Notes: generated from the letters alone by a model not told the origin. DNA of 64,000 bases from Leptodontidium sp. MPI-SDFR-AT-0119 (GCA_020726505.1 JAHLEZ010000003.1:3844001-3908000), one strand, 5' to 3'; counted from the first letter of the stretch, positions 21,087 through 33,292 are shown. Program-made: numbers and translations.

Positions 21087-21120
21087 GGGGGAGGGGGAGG
21101 GGGAGGGGGGAGGGGGGGGG
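21087..21120. repeat. G-run (GGGGGA)n tract
   Basis: 34 bases almost entirely of G with isolated A, in runs of five to ten G. It has the pattern of a potential G-quadruplex on the plus strand and ends exactly where the inverted-repeat element begins. Confidence 0.9.
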
Positions 21121-21382
21121 ATCCCATGGTGTAGCACTACGGCTTTTAGCGCCGTTTTCAAACCTCCCTGACTCCCGTTTTTCAAAAAAGACCTCTCAAC
21201 TCCAGCCGCACAACTCACCACCCTTTGCTTTAAAAGACTAATTTACATAAGAGCTATTATTATTTCGAAGTAGAGTTATAATTTTATCTAATTCTTTTTG
21301 TTCTACTAGCTTATTTGCGCTCAATGCACTCATTTCAGGTTTTCACGCTAAAAGCCGTAAGCCAACTGCCACACCATGGGAT
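21121..21382. mobile_element. MITE-like element with long imperfect terminal inverted repeats
   Basis: The left end (21121-21151) begins ATCCCATGGTGT and ends TACGGCTTTTAGCG. The right end (21346-21382), read on the minus strand, begins with the same ATCCCATGGTGT and also ends TACGGCTTTTAGCG. So the element is 262 bp with 31- and 37-nt imperfect inverted repeats, the right copy carrying about six extra bases in the middle. The interior (about 21190-21310) is AT-rich and has no transposase frame, as in a non-autonomous DNA element. I do not see a clear target-site duplication; the left flank is the G-run. Confidence 0.7.
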
Positions 21383-22542
21383 AAGAAGACATTCTCAGTT
21401 ACTGGTCTCTTGGCTTCGGGACAACGTCTCATGCTGCGCAAGTACGGACTTATCATTATCATTCGGAGTATCAGTGCCGAATACTGTGTATTCTGAAGTC
21501 TCTCATGAAAATCAGACAAGCGAGGAACAATTGCAGGGTACATTCAGGGGCCTCCGTGTGGCATTCCATTACCATTGGTGCGGGCTCGCCACAGAGCTTT
21601 CCAACCATTTTTGGCTTATAATCTCCCCCAAGACCCCAAAGACGCGCAGAAAAAGCCGAAACGTTTCCATGCCAGATATTCTCGACTTATTCTTTCTCTT
21701 TCAGGTTCCTCCACTAGTTATCGAAGATGGAAGAGACGTCTCCCTGAGGAGCTGGGTGAAGGCGACGAGCAATTTCGCCGCAGCGTCTGCATTTTCTCGC
21801 AGTGGCGGGACCTAGCCGTGAGTTGCTAGTGATCTTTCCACAGCGCTCGCATTTCTGGAGATGGCAGTAGCAGCGGTTCGGACGTTGTTTAGAGATGTCA
21901 AAAAGCTCGCGGGCGACATGACGGGTGTTTGGAGGTTTGTTTGGGTGGCTGCAGTCGCAACGGAGGGGTTGGTGGCTTGGCCAAGCGTTATGTATGGAAA
22001 CGGCATTGTTGTCTCCCCGGGTAGAAGAAGTCCGCCAAGGTCATGTGACAAAGAAATACTGTACGAACATTAAGATCGGTTGATGCCGCGATGCCGTGTT
22101 CAGGTGAGTGTCGTACGTCGGACGTAGCTTGGGCGCACCGAGGGTTCAATGGGATGCCACACCGCAAAAGTTGGGGAAACCTCGGTTCGAGCCGTGATCG
22201 AGGCGCATACCGCTAGACCTTTTTTATTAGTTATCTCGGGCACGCCTGAGAAAACTCTTAAAAGTGGTTAGCGCAATCTGCACCTTTCCCTCAGATGCTT
22301 TCAATCCTTGATAATAAAGTCCAGATGGGGATCGGCTTAGAAAGGATTCAATCTGAGCAGCTCTGCCCAGTAGCATTTGAAATCCATTTACTTTTTAGCT
22401 TTGAGGCTTCAAAGCAGCTTTAGAAGTTAAGCTAAGTCAACTTGAGAGTCCTTTAATGATATCAACCAGTCAGGTCTTATATAGCTTCATTTGTAGTCAC
22501 CGTGGAGGTGCAATAACTGGTTTCCGAATAGAAATTGGCTGG
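21383..22542. other. Intergenic region without supported gene
   Basis: 1.16 kb right of the MITE-like element. Open frames on both strands between 21315 and 22073 are up to 166 codons but show no motif, and the longest (21315-21815) crosses the element end. No promoter or terminator assigned. Confidence 0.35.
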
Positions 22543-23093
22543 TCACTCTCTTATTTCTAAGATAGCTGTGCTGACATGAGGTCTACATAAGGCCCTAGTA
22601 TATGCTGTAAAAACAACAAAATAAGTTCCCCTCAAATCACTTCTCTTCTCCGCAGTCTCCTTTAGGAGTTCGGTGAGCGCCGTGGCTTGCTGAATAGAAG
22701 CCCCAGAGGCCATATTGACGGAGCTCTCGGAGGCGCTGGCGCTGCTTCGGAGAGGCCTGGGTTGTGGCTTTGGCTCCTTCGCCGTAGCTTTGTGGACTCC
22801 GGAGCTTTTCTTGACAGCAGGAACCGCGCTCGATTGGCTTGGACGGAAAGCTGGTAGGTCTGCGGTGTCAAGAGCGTCGAGAGCTGCAAAGTAGGGGCTC
22901 ATTGGCATCAATGACCTGTTTCGTCGCAGAGGACCGGAGCGAGGTTTTCTCGGTGCGCCAGGGCACTCGGGGTGGGATGTGGTGGCTATTACGATTACCT
23001 GTTAGCTTATCCGCTCTTCTACTAAGAGCTAGGATATGTGAGATATTACTTACCATTGCACTGAGGGCCTGTGAAAGCGTTTAGTGCTGACAT
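22543..23093 (-). CDS. Small basic Ser/Pro-rich orphan protein
   Basis: Exons 23093-23054 and 22985-22543 (GT-AG intron with GCTAAC branch) give 483 nt, 160 residues. It starts MSALNAFTGPQCN, then a basic Pro/Arg stretch (APRKPRSGPLRR), then PYFAALDALDTADLPAF and a Lys/Ser/Pro-rich segment, ending in a predicted helix (TALTELLKETAEKRSDL). The last about 22 codons, after RSDLRGT, are less coding-like, so a further intron near 22620 is possible. No known domain, signal peptide or membrane segment. Its composition resembles the AT-hook gene and the 17397 gene. Confidence 0.55.
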
Positions 23094-23537
23094 TTTGACT
23101 GCTTCTTCGAAGCTTGGCAACATCAAGTTAGTGGGCCGCTGTATGATAGAATTGGAGATGCAGGCTGTAGGTACCTTGGGATCTGTGGTTTGTGTAGAAA
23201 AAACGCGTTGTCCACGAATATTATGAGGTTGTTGCGTTCTCTAGAAGCTTTCAACGTGGAGAAAATACGAATTTGGGAACCGAGAGTTCAAGTATGGAGG
23301 CCGATTGCTGGGGAGTCATAATTTCGCAGGTGAATATGGAACAGCAGCATTTGTTGGGATAACTAGCCATTCTGAAAGGCAACACATGACGTCTTCAATT
23401 CAAATTCCTAGATGATATGTACACGAGATTTCTGTAACATATACAAGAACTATTCCCAAGGCTTCTCGCAGACCGACGAAGAAATTGGACAACTTTCAGA
23501 ACCTCCATTTTAATCGAAGACAGGAAAACAACCACTT
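23094..23537. other. Intergenic spacer
   Basis: 444 bases between the orphan gene's 5' end and the xylanase stop codon. Nothing recognised. Confidence 0.4.
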
Positions 23538-24704
<1,167 letters not shown>

Positions 24705-25169
24705 CTATTTATCCGATGCGACGAAGTACTTTACCTCATATGAAGTCGTGTTATTGGTGTCACATGGAAAGAGAAGATACGTAATTTGCGGGGTACGATT
24801 TAGGATATTGTTCAAGCTCCAGGTTGAAATCCTCAAAGATCCAGTCACATTCTCCGAGGCTGCCTGTCTAGAAATCAAAAGTATGTTCCGTGGAGTGATT
24901 GATGACGGTATCCGCAGGTCTTTCCCCCTAGACATCGAGTCTGGTTTGCAGAGGGCGCCTGTGATGAAGTGATGAAAGCAGTACTTCTTACCTGCGGAGG
25001 ACGAAGAAGCAGAATGAGATAGGCTTAATAACCTGGTCACAGTAACGAGAGCCTCATCTTGAAGGGATTGAACACAATCAATAGTTGCGATTAGAAAGGT
25101 TGATAAAGTTAAGAGGGTCGGAAGGTTAAACCGAATTCCCAATATCAAAGCTTTTAAACCTTTTGACAT
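24705..25169 (-). CDS. Candidate small secreted orphan protein
   Basis: A 154-residue frame from an ATG at 25169 (MSKGLKALILG). Residues about 14-34 are hydrophobic (FNLPTLLTLSTFLIATIDC), like a signal peptide or anchor. After a Ser-rich segment the C-terminal part reads like folded protein with two N-glycosylation sequons (SENVTGSLRISTWSLNN, LLFPCDTNNTTSYEV). A GTAAGA...CACAG segment of 33 nt after the Ser stretch would be an in-frame but unusually short intron, so it may be coding instead. No family recognised. It lies upstream of the xylanase and on the same strand. Confidence 0.35.
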   Translation of the reverse strand: MSKGLKALILGIRFNLPTLLTLSTFLIATIDCVQSLQDEALVTVTRLLSLSHSASSSSAGKKYCFHHFITGALCKPDSMSRGKDLRIPSSITPRNILLISRQAASENVTGSLRISTWSLNNILNRTPQITYLLFPCDTNNTTSYEVKYFVASDK

Positions 25170-25593
25170 TTCCTCTCCCGATCTGAGATATCCTAAGTAA
25201 GTTGAAAGAATCAAGACTCTCCAGCGAGGCCGAGAAAGGAAAATATTCAAATTTTCGAGCGAGGAGTAGACTAGGAGTTGGCAGGTCGACTTGAGTAAAT
25301 ACTGGAGTGGATGAAGTATATGCTGCATGATGCTCAAGCCCCAAGATTGAGCACAGAGTGTTTCATACGCTTCTTACTCATGCAAAGTGTGCGTGCTCCA
25401 ATGCTGCCATAAACGATATATATTTTACTTGGGTAGAACAGGTCTGTTATATGAAACTCAAGCTACAGCAAAACTTCTGCGTTTGCCCCCTACACAACAC
25501 TCATATTTTCAACCATGCCACACTTTACCCCACCCCCACTCTCCGTCCAACATCAGACAAGGGCCACCTAAAACAATCCCACAGCTATTCAAG
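25170..25593. other. Divergent spacer
   Basis: 424 bases between two divergent starts; AT-rich around 25380-25460. Nothing specific recognised. Confidence 0.35.
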
Positions 25594-26406
25594 ATGTCTA
25601 AACCCATTATCAGCGTCCGAGAAGCCAAGAAGTCCCAAGGAGACGCAGAATTCATCGTCAAAGCATTCGACTCCACACTTCACTATCTAGCTTCCATTGG
25701 AAGCGGCGAGCAATGGGGTTCAGTCCCATTCTCACAGCGTGATGGCTTTGTTCAAGAAACGTTGGATTCGATAGAACAGTCTGAGACTTTCTCAAACACT
25801 GGAATGGGAAGGGCTACTTGCGTTTTTATTGCTGAAGTTGAGGTCGAGGTTGGGATTGGTGGGGTGGAATCGCTTCTATCTGGAGTGAGAAGTAGGAGGG
25901 ATGAGAATGACAAGCTGCTTCTGTCAGTGGGCACTGCGACAGTTCATGGAGATTGGTTCCCGGAGTACTTGATCTCGCAGGTGGGATTGGGTGTTGCAGA
26001 TGTTAGGGACTTTTTGTATGTCGAAGTGATGGTCACGGATCACCGGACGGTGTCATTTAGGCGGGGTGCTGGTGGTGCGTTGATGAAGAGAATTAGGGAG
26101 TATGGTCTGGTTATGGGGAAGAAGAGTCTTTATGTCGATGGAGTATATTTCCAACACTTTCTAAGTTACTTTGGCATTTGCTGATTCTTACAGTGGGCTG
26201 GAAATGACCGAAAGCTTATTCGGTATGCCAGCATTCAGTGTCGAGAGATTTTGGTTCACACTAACTAATACCTTGATAGTTATTACGAACATTTGGGTTT
26301 CCGAATTGTGGGAGAGTTTTCAATGGAGCGCAAGAATGGATCGATTTGGCCGGGAACATTGTTGAAGATGGATCTGTGTGATGCAACTGGAGAAGCCTGC
26401 GTCTAG
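25594..26406 (+). CDS. GNAT-family N-acetyltransferase
   Basis: Exons 25594-26142, 26194-26222 and 26280-26406 give 705 nt (234 residues). The second intron has a perfect ACTAAC branch site. The C-terminal half carries GNAT features: a strand (LYVEVMVTDHRTVSFRRG), a glycine-containing acetyl-CoA pyrophosphate loop in RRGAGGALMKRIREYG, then SLYVDGWAGNDRKLIRYYE and HLGFRIVGEF, the usual beta5-alpha4-beta6 end of the fold. The N-terminal half (FIVKAFDSTLHYLASIGSGEQWG) resembles fungal acetyltransferases of unknown substrate. No signal peptide, so probably cytosolic. The substrate cannot be predicted. Confidence 0.85.
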
Positions 26407-26849
26407 CGCACCGTCAACCGTCGGAGGGCGTGCTTCAATACACTACACCTTGTTCAGTCAGTGGATCGACATTTCGAACATAGGGAGACAGAGTCTAGGA
26501 TTCAGTACTCGATGGCTTAGGCACTTTATTATTTCTAGTAACTACAGTCAACGCGAAGAGATGAGGTTTTTATACGGCGTATTTCTATTTCTAGGTGTGT
26601 TTACGATTGCTGATTTTCCACATCTTCTCTGCCTTCACACAAGTAGACCTAGTCAGACCGCCCATATTATCCCAGCAAAACTCTTCAATGGTACACATCT
26701 AGCCGCCCAGCCGACGAAGGAGAGTAGGTTCGTTATAGGAACAAGAACGCCAAAGAGAAGAAGATAAACGCCCTGGTTCTCATTCTAGAGAACCGTGTAC
26801 GATCTAGACGATCTAGCTCAGCACAGGAGATATCGGGCAACAACCCAAC
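26407..26849. other. Convergent intergenic spacer
   Basis: 443 bases between the GNAT stop and the 3' end of the minus-strand gene. No supported feature. Confidence 0.4.
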
Positions 26850-27897
26850 TCAATCCATGGGCTTCTTTCTAATCCAAAATAGATCTTGATCCTCATCATC
26901 TGGATCCAACTGGACGAAAGGTTCTTTTTGAAATCTACTAAAGAAGGCAGGTTAGCGGATCTGCAATGGTTCAGCAGCAGCAGCAGCAGGGAGGCTGATA
27001 CATGCGCTCAACCACAGCCTCGAGGTCTTTCTTGGAGCGGCGATTCTTTACTCTCTCCTTGTCCGATTCGCACCTGTCGTAGGAAAGAGGAATGGTTGAG
27101 ACGGGCATGCCTCCTGGGTTGAAATAACAACGGGACTTGGGCGCCTTGGGAGGTGTGAGAGAGTCGTATCTGAGGATTCTGCAAGGAGTTATCTGGGTAT
27201 GGCTGGCTGCTGATCGGGGTACGAAGGAGAGATGGGTCATCTTTGTGAAGCTCTTGACATGTTGGGTTTGCTCGTCGGCGGAGTCGTCGAAGTTTGGGAG
27301 ACGGGAAATCGGGGAGCGAGAGTTGAGTGCTAAGCCCGCAGATTCTTCATGACCAGCTGGTACACTTTGTGTAATTGTAGGTGTGAAGCCGGTGAACCAG
27401 ACTGGACCGAGCTCTGAGGTCTTCGAGAGAATGAAGCGCTCATTTGCTGCAAAGCGTTTAGTCAGCAAATATCATTTTGGGAAGCATTGGGAAGTATGTG
27501 CCTACCTTGCTTGGTAATGTCTGTCAGATGCTTGCACCTTGTGCTCGGTCAATTTTCCCAGCCAGTCCATGGACCAGGCATCAAGAGGCTTCGACTTGCC
27601 TATAGTACAAAGTCAGTCTTGTGTTAGGCAGAAGAGAGTTGGATATCACTTATTAATATCCGCCAAAGTATGTGGGTGGCAGCCAAGGCGAAGCTTGCTG
27701 GTTACCAGAAGCTCTGCTTCGCTCTAGGCTGCGTTGAGATTCTACATTCTTGAGGATGTCTTGTCGACTCGGTACTGAAGGAGGAGATCAGCTGGAGATT
27801 GTTAGCACACTACTAGGAGATGACTTTAGATTGGCCTCTTACGTATGAACTTTTGTCCAGCGCCAGGGGGTGTGAGTGGTTGACTTATAGTTGTCAT
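26850..27897 (-). CDS. Orphan multi-exon gene, possibly disrupted
   Basis: Coding-like segments run from an ATG at 27897 (MTTISQPLTPPGAGQKFI) to a stop at 26850-26852. They include LDAWSMDWLGKLTEH (about 27590-27490), NERFILSKTSELGPVWFTG through RCESDKERVKNRRSKKDL (27455-27005), and an acidic end (VQLDPDDEDQDLFWIRKKP). The first intron (GTAAGAG...CTTCAG) and the last (AT/GTATCA...TTTAG) fit in phase. Two junctions do not. The exon ending near 27665 reaches its partner only with a GC donor. The GTAGGC/TTTGCAG junction at about 27455-27500 leaves the next exon one base out of frame. Either introns are non-canonical, a base is wrong, or the gene is decaying. No domain recognised; the KKDLEAVVERM stretch is basic and probably helical. 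Confidence 0.4.
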
Positions 27898-28128
27898 TTC
27901 GAAGGGTTTTTGAAAGGGCGCGGAGTCATTGATGAAGAGTCTCGTACGGCAGTAAATATGGATTACTCCTGGCAACACAAAGAAGAAGTACGCGCCCTGC
28001 AATGAAATAGCTCAGTACAGACGCATGCTTTAATCTCTCTTTAGAGGCGAACATATTGATATTCAATACCCAGCATATTGAGGGCGACATGAAAATTGAA
28101 TCGAAGTCGCAAGTCGTCTGTGAATTAT

Positions 28129-29374
28129 TCACGCGGGAGCGCCGGATGAGAGATGGCTCTTGGTGCACGGGGAAATCCTGGCATGGGTCTTGTAGACGAT
28201 ATGGCGGCCGCCGCGTTGGATCTTGTACCATGGTACTGCTCTATTCCTGGACAGGTTATTAGACGTGGGAATGATAGGGGGCTGGGTCGCAGATGAGTGT
28301 TTGCTGAGAGATGCGGATGACGAGGTATCGGATGGAACGAAGAGATCAGCACCCCTCGCACCAGGTGTCGCCCAAGAAAGCAAGGCGAGAAAGCTCGCAC
28401 ACGCTGCGCAAGCAGGTGAGTTATTAGGAGATAGGTTGGCAATCTCCCGCCGAAACCGAGTGATACATTTCTTATGGTACAAAGGTGGCCAAGTTATGGT
28501 ATATCTGGGCAAGATTATGCTGATGGTGATCGGTGTCGGCTGAGTGAAGATATGAAAGATGTAGAGCTGAGAGCGGGAAAATTGCGTGAAGCAGATATGT
28601 TTGTGGCAATGAAAGTGTAATGACGGTGCTCCAAATGTTGGAACCAGTCATGCGTGGACCCAGCATGGAGAAGCTGGTTTGGGTGGTGTAGAAGTGGAGG
28701 AGGTAGAGGTTTTCGGTGTTGAGTTCGGTTCCGGAATAGTGTGGCAGAGGTCTCGGGCATGAGGTCTCGGGCATGAGTTGGGTATGTTGCACTACATCAT
28801 CATGTGTGGAAGTTTCGAGGAGTTTGGGTTTGGCTACCTGAGGAGCCCTGCTGGTGGAATGCTGCTGATGGCCGTTGATGACGAATTCCGGAGCCCAATG
28901 GGATATGCCGTAGATAGGGACGGGAGAGCTTGTATCGAACATACTTATGGAACGAGGGTTTTGACTCGTCGCACTGATGCTGTTCATTAGATTTCTGAAG
29001 ATAGTTTGGTCTGAGTCTGCTTCTGACTCCTTAGCATCTGAGCCATGCCAGCAAAGCCAAAAATGAAAACGAGAGCCAGAAGACACAGGAGTATAATGAT
29101 CATATTCTCCATTACTGTAAGAGGGTGTGTTGAATATACAAGATTGGGAAGGACTGTAGGTGGAGAGTGTGGGAGTTGGGCTATCATGAGCAGGTGGGCG
29201 ATGGCTTCAAATATGTGTGCAACGCGCTCTGATGATGGACGTAGCGCCTCCTCCAAGACCCAGTATATTCATCATCAAATGAACCAATCAAAACGATACA
29301 AATCATGTCCATACCTTGATTTTCCTCGTCTTGTATTGTAGACATCCAGTCCGACTCTTGGGTTGGCGGACCAT
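28129..29374 (-). pseudogene. Decayed Zn2Cys6 transcription factor
   Basis: An ATG at 29374 starts MVRQPKSRTGCLQYKTRKIK, the usual first half of a zinc cluster (RSRTGC-x2-C-x-xRKIK). The second Cys is Tyr. After a possible intron the other half survives as ALRPSSERVAHIFEA, where cysteines are replaced by Ser or Ala or lost. Downstream, a fungal-specific regulatory domain is still readable (LYLLHFYTTQTSFSML, LLHAIFPLSALHLSYLH) but stops after NLATFVP at about 28475. The continuing homologous text (TRFRREIANLSPNNSPAC, WYKIQRGGRHIV) lies in another minus frame down to 28129. A 14-bp tandem duplication (GGTCTCGGGCATGA) lies at about 28749-28776. Lost metal ligands plus frameshifts make a functional regulator very unlikely. 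Confidence 0.7.
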
Positions 29375-30533
29375 GCTCCTTATCTGCCTGTACCAATCGC
29401 AAAACGTGGAAACCGAGGATGTCCGTAGAATGGCGGGCAAGATTCCAAAGCTATGGATTCAAAGAGAGTGGATAGCGACGTTCAAGACAAGCAGATGGTG
29501 AAGGGGAGTGTGATCGTCGATGAATGCGCGTGTTGATTGTCAAAGGGGGTTAAAGGGAAGGACGGCCAATCGGAAGACGATGAGAGCGAGCTTGGCACTG
29601 GAAACAGTGGTTCGTCATTCCGGCTCCTGAGTCTCTTGGTACTAAGTTTGAAAGTGGGTAGAAGAAAGGAGTATGGGTGTCATATCTATTTTGGGGTGAA
29701 GGAACTCTAGAGGTTCTGGGTCGAGGAGAAGCTATGTGTTGGAAGCGGGAAATGCCAATCTGCTAAGGAGACCTAAATCTTGGCGAGCTTCAGGCTTTGA
29801 AGCCCTGAAATTAGAGCGAAGTTCAGGTTGCAGTCACTAGAAGTTGAGTATTACACGGCCACCTTCCCTCTTCTAGGATTCGAGGCGTACCTAAGGAATA
29901 GAAGTATCCTAGGCAAGCATGCAATTGCGTCATTCAGATGACTTTTAAGCCTCTATTATTGTGCTTTTTGACTGCTGTCATGTAGACTCTTGCTGCCGTT
30001 TCTCTCAATTTGCTGCTGAAGACTATTTGAAGTTTCCACAAATATCAAGCTGGTTTACGATCTACTGATGGGATTGGACTTCTATCTGATGTTACGGTAG
30101 TTTCCACAGCTAGAATCGAGCCTGAAAGAGAGCGCCGTGAATTATCACGGAGATAGCGTACAAGTCATAGAAGAGCATGTCACAAGGAGGCCGCGCAGAA
30201 AGGTTCACGCTAGAGCTTAAATCAGCGTTTGATATGACATGTTGTAGGAATTATGTGTTACAATCTTCCAGTTTGGCAACTAAGTTTTTTGTTTTTGAGC
30301 AGAGACTTGTCAGATATTCGTCGTCTCCACTTCCTCGTACGAAAAGCATAAGCCTTGCATCTCCCAGAGGGCATAAATACCAGCCTCTTGTCATGGTTCA
30401 GAGACATTGCCGATGACTTCGTTTCAGGATGAAGTACTATGTCTTTGGGAAAGCTTGAGATTTTCTCCATCAACGATTTTTAAACTTTTACCTCTCAGGC
30501 AGCTCAAAGTGGTAAGAATGTCATGGGCAAGCC

Positions 30534-30565
<32 letters not shown>

Positions 30566-31823
30566 AGAGTGCTGGGTGGATATCTTCTCTAACTAGTACT
30601 TGAAAAACTTGGGAAGTGGCAGCAAAAAACGTCTCGACAGCAGTTCATTCTCCGGGACCTCAAGGCCCTTTAATATGGGTCACTGCATGGCACAGAACGG
30701 AATAGATCTATCGACAGAACTCACCGTCTACCGCATCCTGAAAATCTCTGAAGTCCCCGGGCAGAACTGGGTCCAACTTTCCATGAAGCCGTCATAATTG
30801 TCAGGCCTCAAATTCTAGGATCGGCTTTGAAGCAGACTTTTGGTGCTCATTTATACCAAGAACAGAACGTTACTTGGCCTTCAACCCTCACTCTATTTCC
30901 CTTTTTCCATTTACGATTTAGTAAAAGCGGGATTCCACTGTCTTATTGGAAGGATTGATTCACTAGCGGGAGTGCAAAGCCCCAGCTTTCAATTCAATTC
31001 TTTCTGAATATTTTCCCTCTATATATACAAGTTCAAGAAATCGGTACCGGTACTCGCAACCATGAGCCTGTTGAATGGCATCGAGGATTTGAAGTATGCG
31101 GTGGGGAGACTGGGTACAAAGGTGTTTTTGACATGAATTTGTACGAGGAAGAAGCAGATAATGATTCTAAGTCTCTTACACCAGAGGGCAGTCTTTGTGA
31201 TAAGAATCTCTGGGGGAGTGCCAGACAACTTATTGACAGCGACAAAGTGTGCGACACCCAAAGTAAAGAGAGATCGTTGGGCTGGACATCAGTGAAGTGC
31301 CTGGATGGCTGTTTGTGTGAATATTTGACAATAATGCGTACTTAAGACTCATTGGGAAATAGTATCATATATGCAGGTTGTGCGGTTTTGAGAAGACTGG
31401 GAAGTGTGAATCGGGGGGAGGCTCACTCATGATGTCATCTTGCGACAGATTCCTTGAGGTACAACGAGGGAGTTACAATGGCAGGTCATTTCTGGGGCAT
31501 AAAGTGGTCATCGAATATTCAAACTTCAGCATCGGTTTTCCAAACATGGGATCTCCGGTAAGGAGAAAGCCCTGTCACAGTCACCAAAGTTTCTTTCAGC
31601 GGGAGTTCAGTCACACGTTAATCACTGGAAAGATCGAGGTTCAGAGAGGAAAACAGTATCATTTATTCCGCACTGGACAAAGGCCATTCATGATCAAAGT
31701 AATCATGACCCACAGCAAAGTGCGCCTATACACCAAAGCGCCTTTTCTATGCCCCTCTACACGTTATGACCTTTTATGAAATGCTCCTCTGAAGAGAAGA
31801 CCAGAAGAGATGGACCTGAGCGT
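29375..31823. other. Long intergenic region
   Basis: About 2.4 kb with no supported gene. It contains a 29-nt poly(A) tract (30534-30562, listed separately). Frames at 31378-31779 and elsewhere show no motif. Confidence 0.35.
30534..30562 (+). repeat. Poly(A) tract of 29 nt
   Basis: Uninterrupted A run on the plus strand in intergenic DNA. It could be simple repeat expansion or the tail of an old retroposed copy; no retroelement frame is visible upstream. Confidence 0.9.
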
Positions 31824-33292
31824 TTACCAGGAATTGCCGCCGCCGCCTTGGTTATCAGCAACAGCATTGACCGAGTCGGCCCAACTGCCACCGCCAGCAT
31901 CACCTCCGAATCCATCATCGGCAGTGTTTCCACCCGATCCGTCGGCAATCTGGGCAAAGCCTTGGGTTGGTTGTTGAAAGCCGACACCTCCACCATTGCC
32001 GCCATCACGGGGGGGTCTAGGAGCATTCAGCTGCAGAGTGAAGTCAGTATTGATTCGCAATTGGAGAATATGACTGGAAGGAAACTTACCCATTCATCAA
32101 CAATAGCCTGGATCAACACCTTAGCCTTCTCGGCCGCAGACTTTCTGCCAATGATGGTGAGAGTAACTGGTTCGCGGGCCTTGGGGCGTGGCTCAACCTT
32201 CTCTGGCATCTTGATGTCCTCGACACCAGATTGAGACTTGAGTCCATTGATCGTAGCACCACCCTTGCCAACAATAGCACCAGTGCAGCCAGATGGAATA
32301 TCATATGGGTGGTCGGTCACGGCTGAGTTGTCATCATCCAGGGTCTCTGGGGTTGGAAGAGCGGGGTCGACGATCTCGATAGCATGGCTACCATCACGGG
32401 TGTAGGCTGTAGAAAGTTTGAGTTAGTTACAGTCACTAGATGTCTTTGCGGTATAGATAAAGCAGGCATGAATGAAGGGAGGGAGGGAGGAAAGAAGGAC
32501 AACTGAAGGTCAGACTTACCCTCCATGCGAAGACGAAGGTAACGGACAACGAAGTTCCATCGGGGGGCCCAATAGAACTTGGTAAGACCTGCAACAACCT
32601 TGCTACTCTTATCCTTCTTGGCCTCGGTGGCATTAGCTGCATGATCAGCGTAGATGGTAGTACCGAAGTCATTATCAGACAACTCTGCATCTGCGAACTT
32701 GGCGAAGGCTCGGGCAGTCAAGACTCCGTTCTCGGCTTGGTAGAAGCAAACACCGATATCAATCTTGCGACCCTTGTACTCGGCTTGGTGGAAGTACTCG
32801 ATGTCGTTGACGACATTGTCTAGCGGAGCTGGGATGTGGCGGACGACCTTAGAGAAGAAGAGCTCCTTGTGGATGAAGTTGAGTAGATCAACACGATCTT
32901 GGGCAACCTGGTTGGGGGAAATATTAGCTTGGACCTCACACGAAGGCGAGGGGTTAAAGAAGCTTTCTGTGCTGTAGAAATGTGACATGATATACGGAAG
33001 CCCAGACATGCCCTAAGAAGGAGCCGCGTTGTAATGTTGATGTAGGGGCTAAGGGGTCATGACATACCTTGCGCTCATCACCAGTCAAGTCCTCGTCGAC
33101 CATGAAGAACATCTCATCCTCGGAATGAGGGATGAGATCGAACTCCTTGGCGTTCTTTGCATTACCATCGTCATCAGCAATGGCATCGAAAGGGTTACCA
33201 TTGGTGTTGCGTTGAGCAGGTCCGGTCGTCTTGCCCTTCTTGCCACTGCTGAGTGGAACGTTCTCCTTGTGGTTGACCTTGGATTGTGCCAT
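31824..33292 (-). CDS. KH-domain RNA-binding protein
   Basis: Exons 33292-33068, 32907-32520, 32406-32090 and 32030-31824; 1137 nt, 378 residues, phases consistent. The N-terminus is Lys/Asn/Gly-rich (KVNHKENVPLSSGKKGKT). A middle domain of about 150 residues follows (AQDRVDLLNFIHKELFFSK, FHQAEYKGRKIDIGVCFYQ). It precedes a KH domain, IPSGCTGAIVGKGGATINGL then VTLTIIGRKSAAEKAKVLI; the GKGG is the nucleic-acid-contacting GxxG loop. The C-terminus is Gly-rich and acidic (GFGGDAGGGSWADSV). It is presumably a conserved cytosolic or nuclear RNP protein. The first intron (160 nt) holds a second in-frame acceptor at 33013 that would add 35 residues (GMSGLPYIMSHFYSTES...); the nearby CTAAT branch favours the acceptor at 32908. 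Confidence 0.85.

Noticed and set aside
21315..21815. 166-codon plus-strand frame as a gene
   Set aside because: It overlaps the right end of the MITE-like element, has no motif, and competing frames of similar length occur on both strands.
22140..22225. tRNA-like or Pol III element (GGTTCGAGCC box followed by TTTTTT)
   Set aside because: No cloverleaf can be drawn: the presumed T-stem mispairs, no acceptor stem pairs, and the D-arm-like text lies on the other strand.
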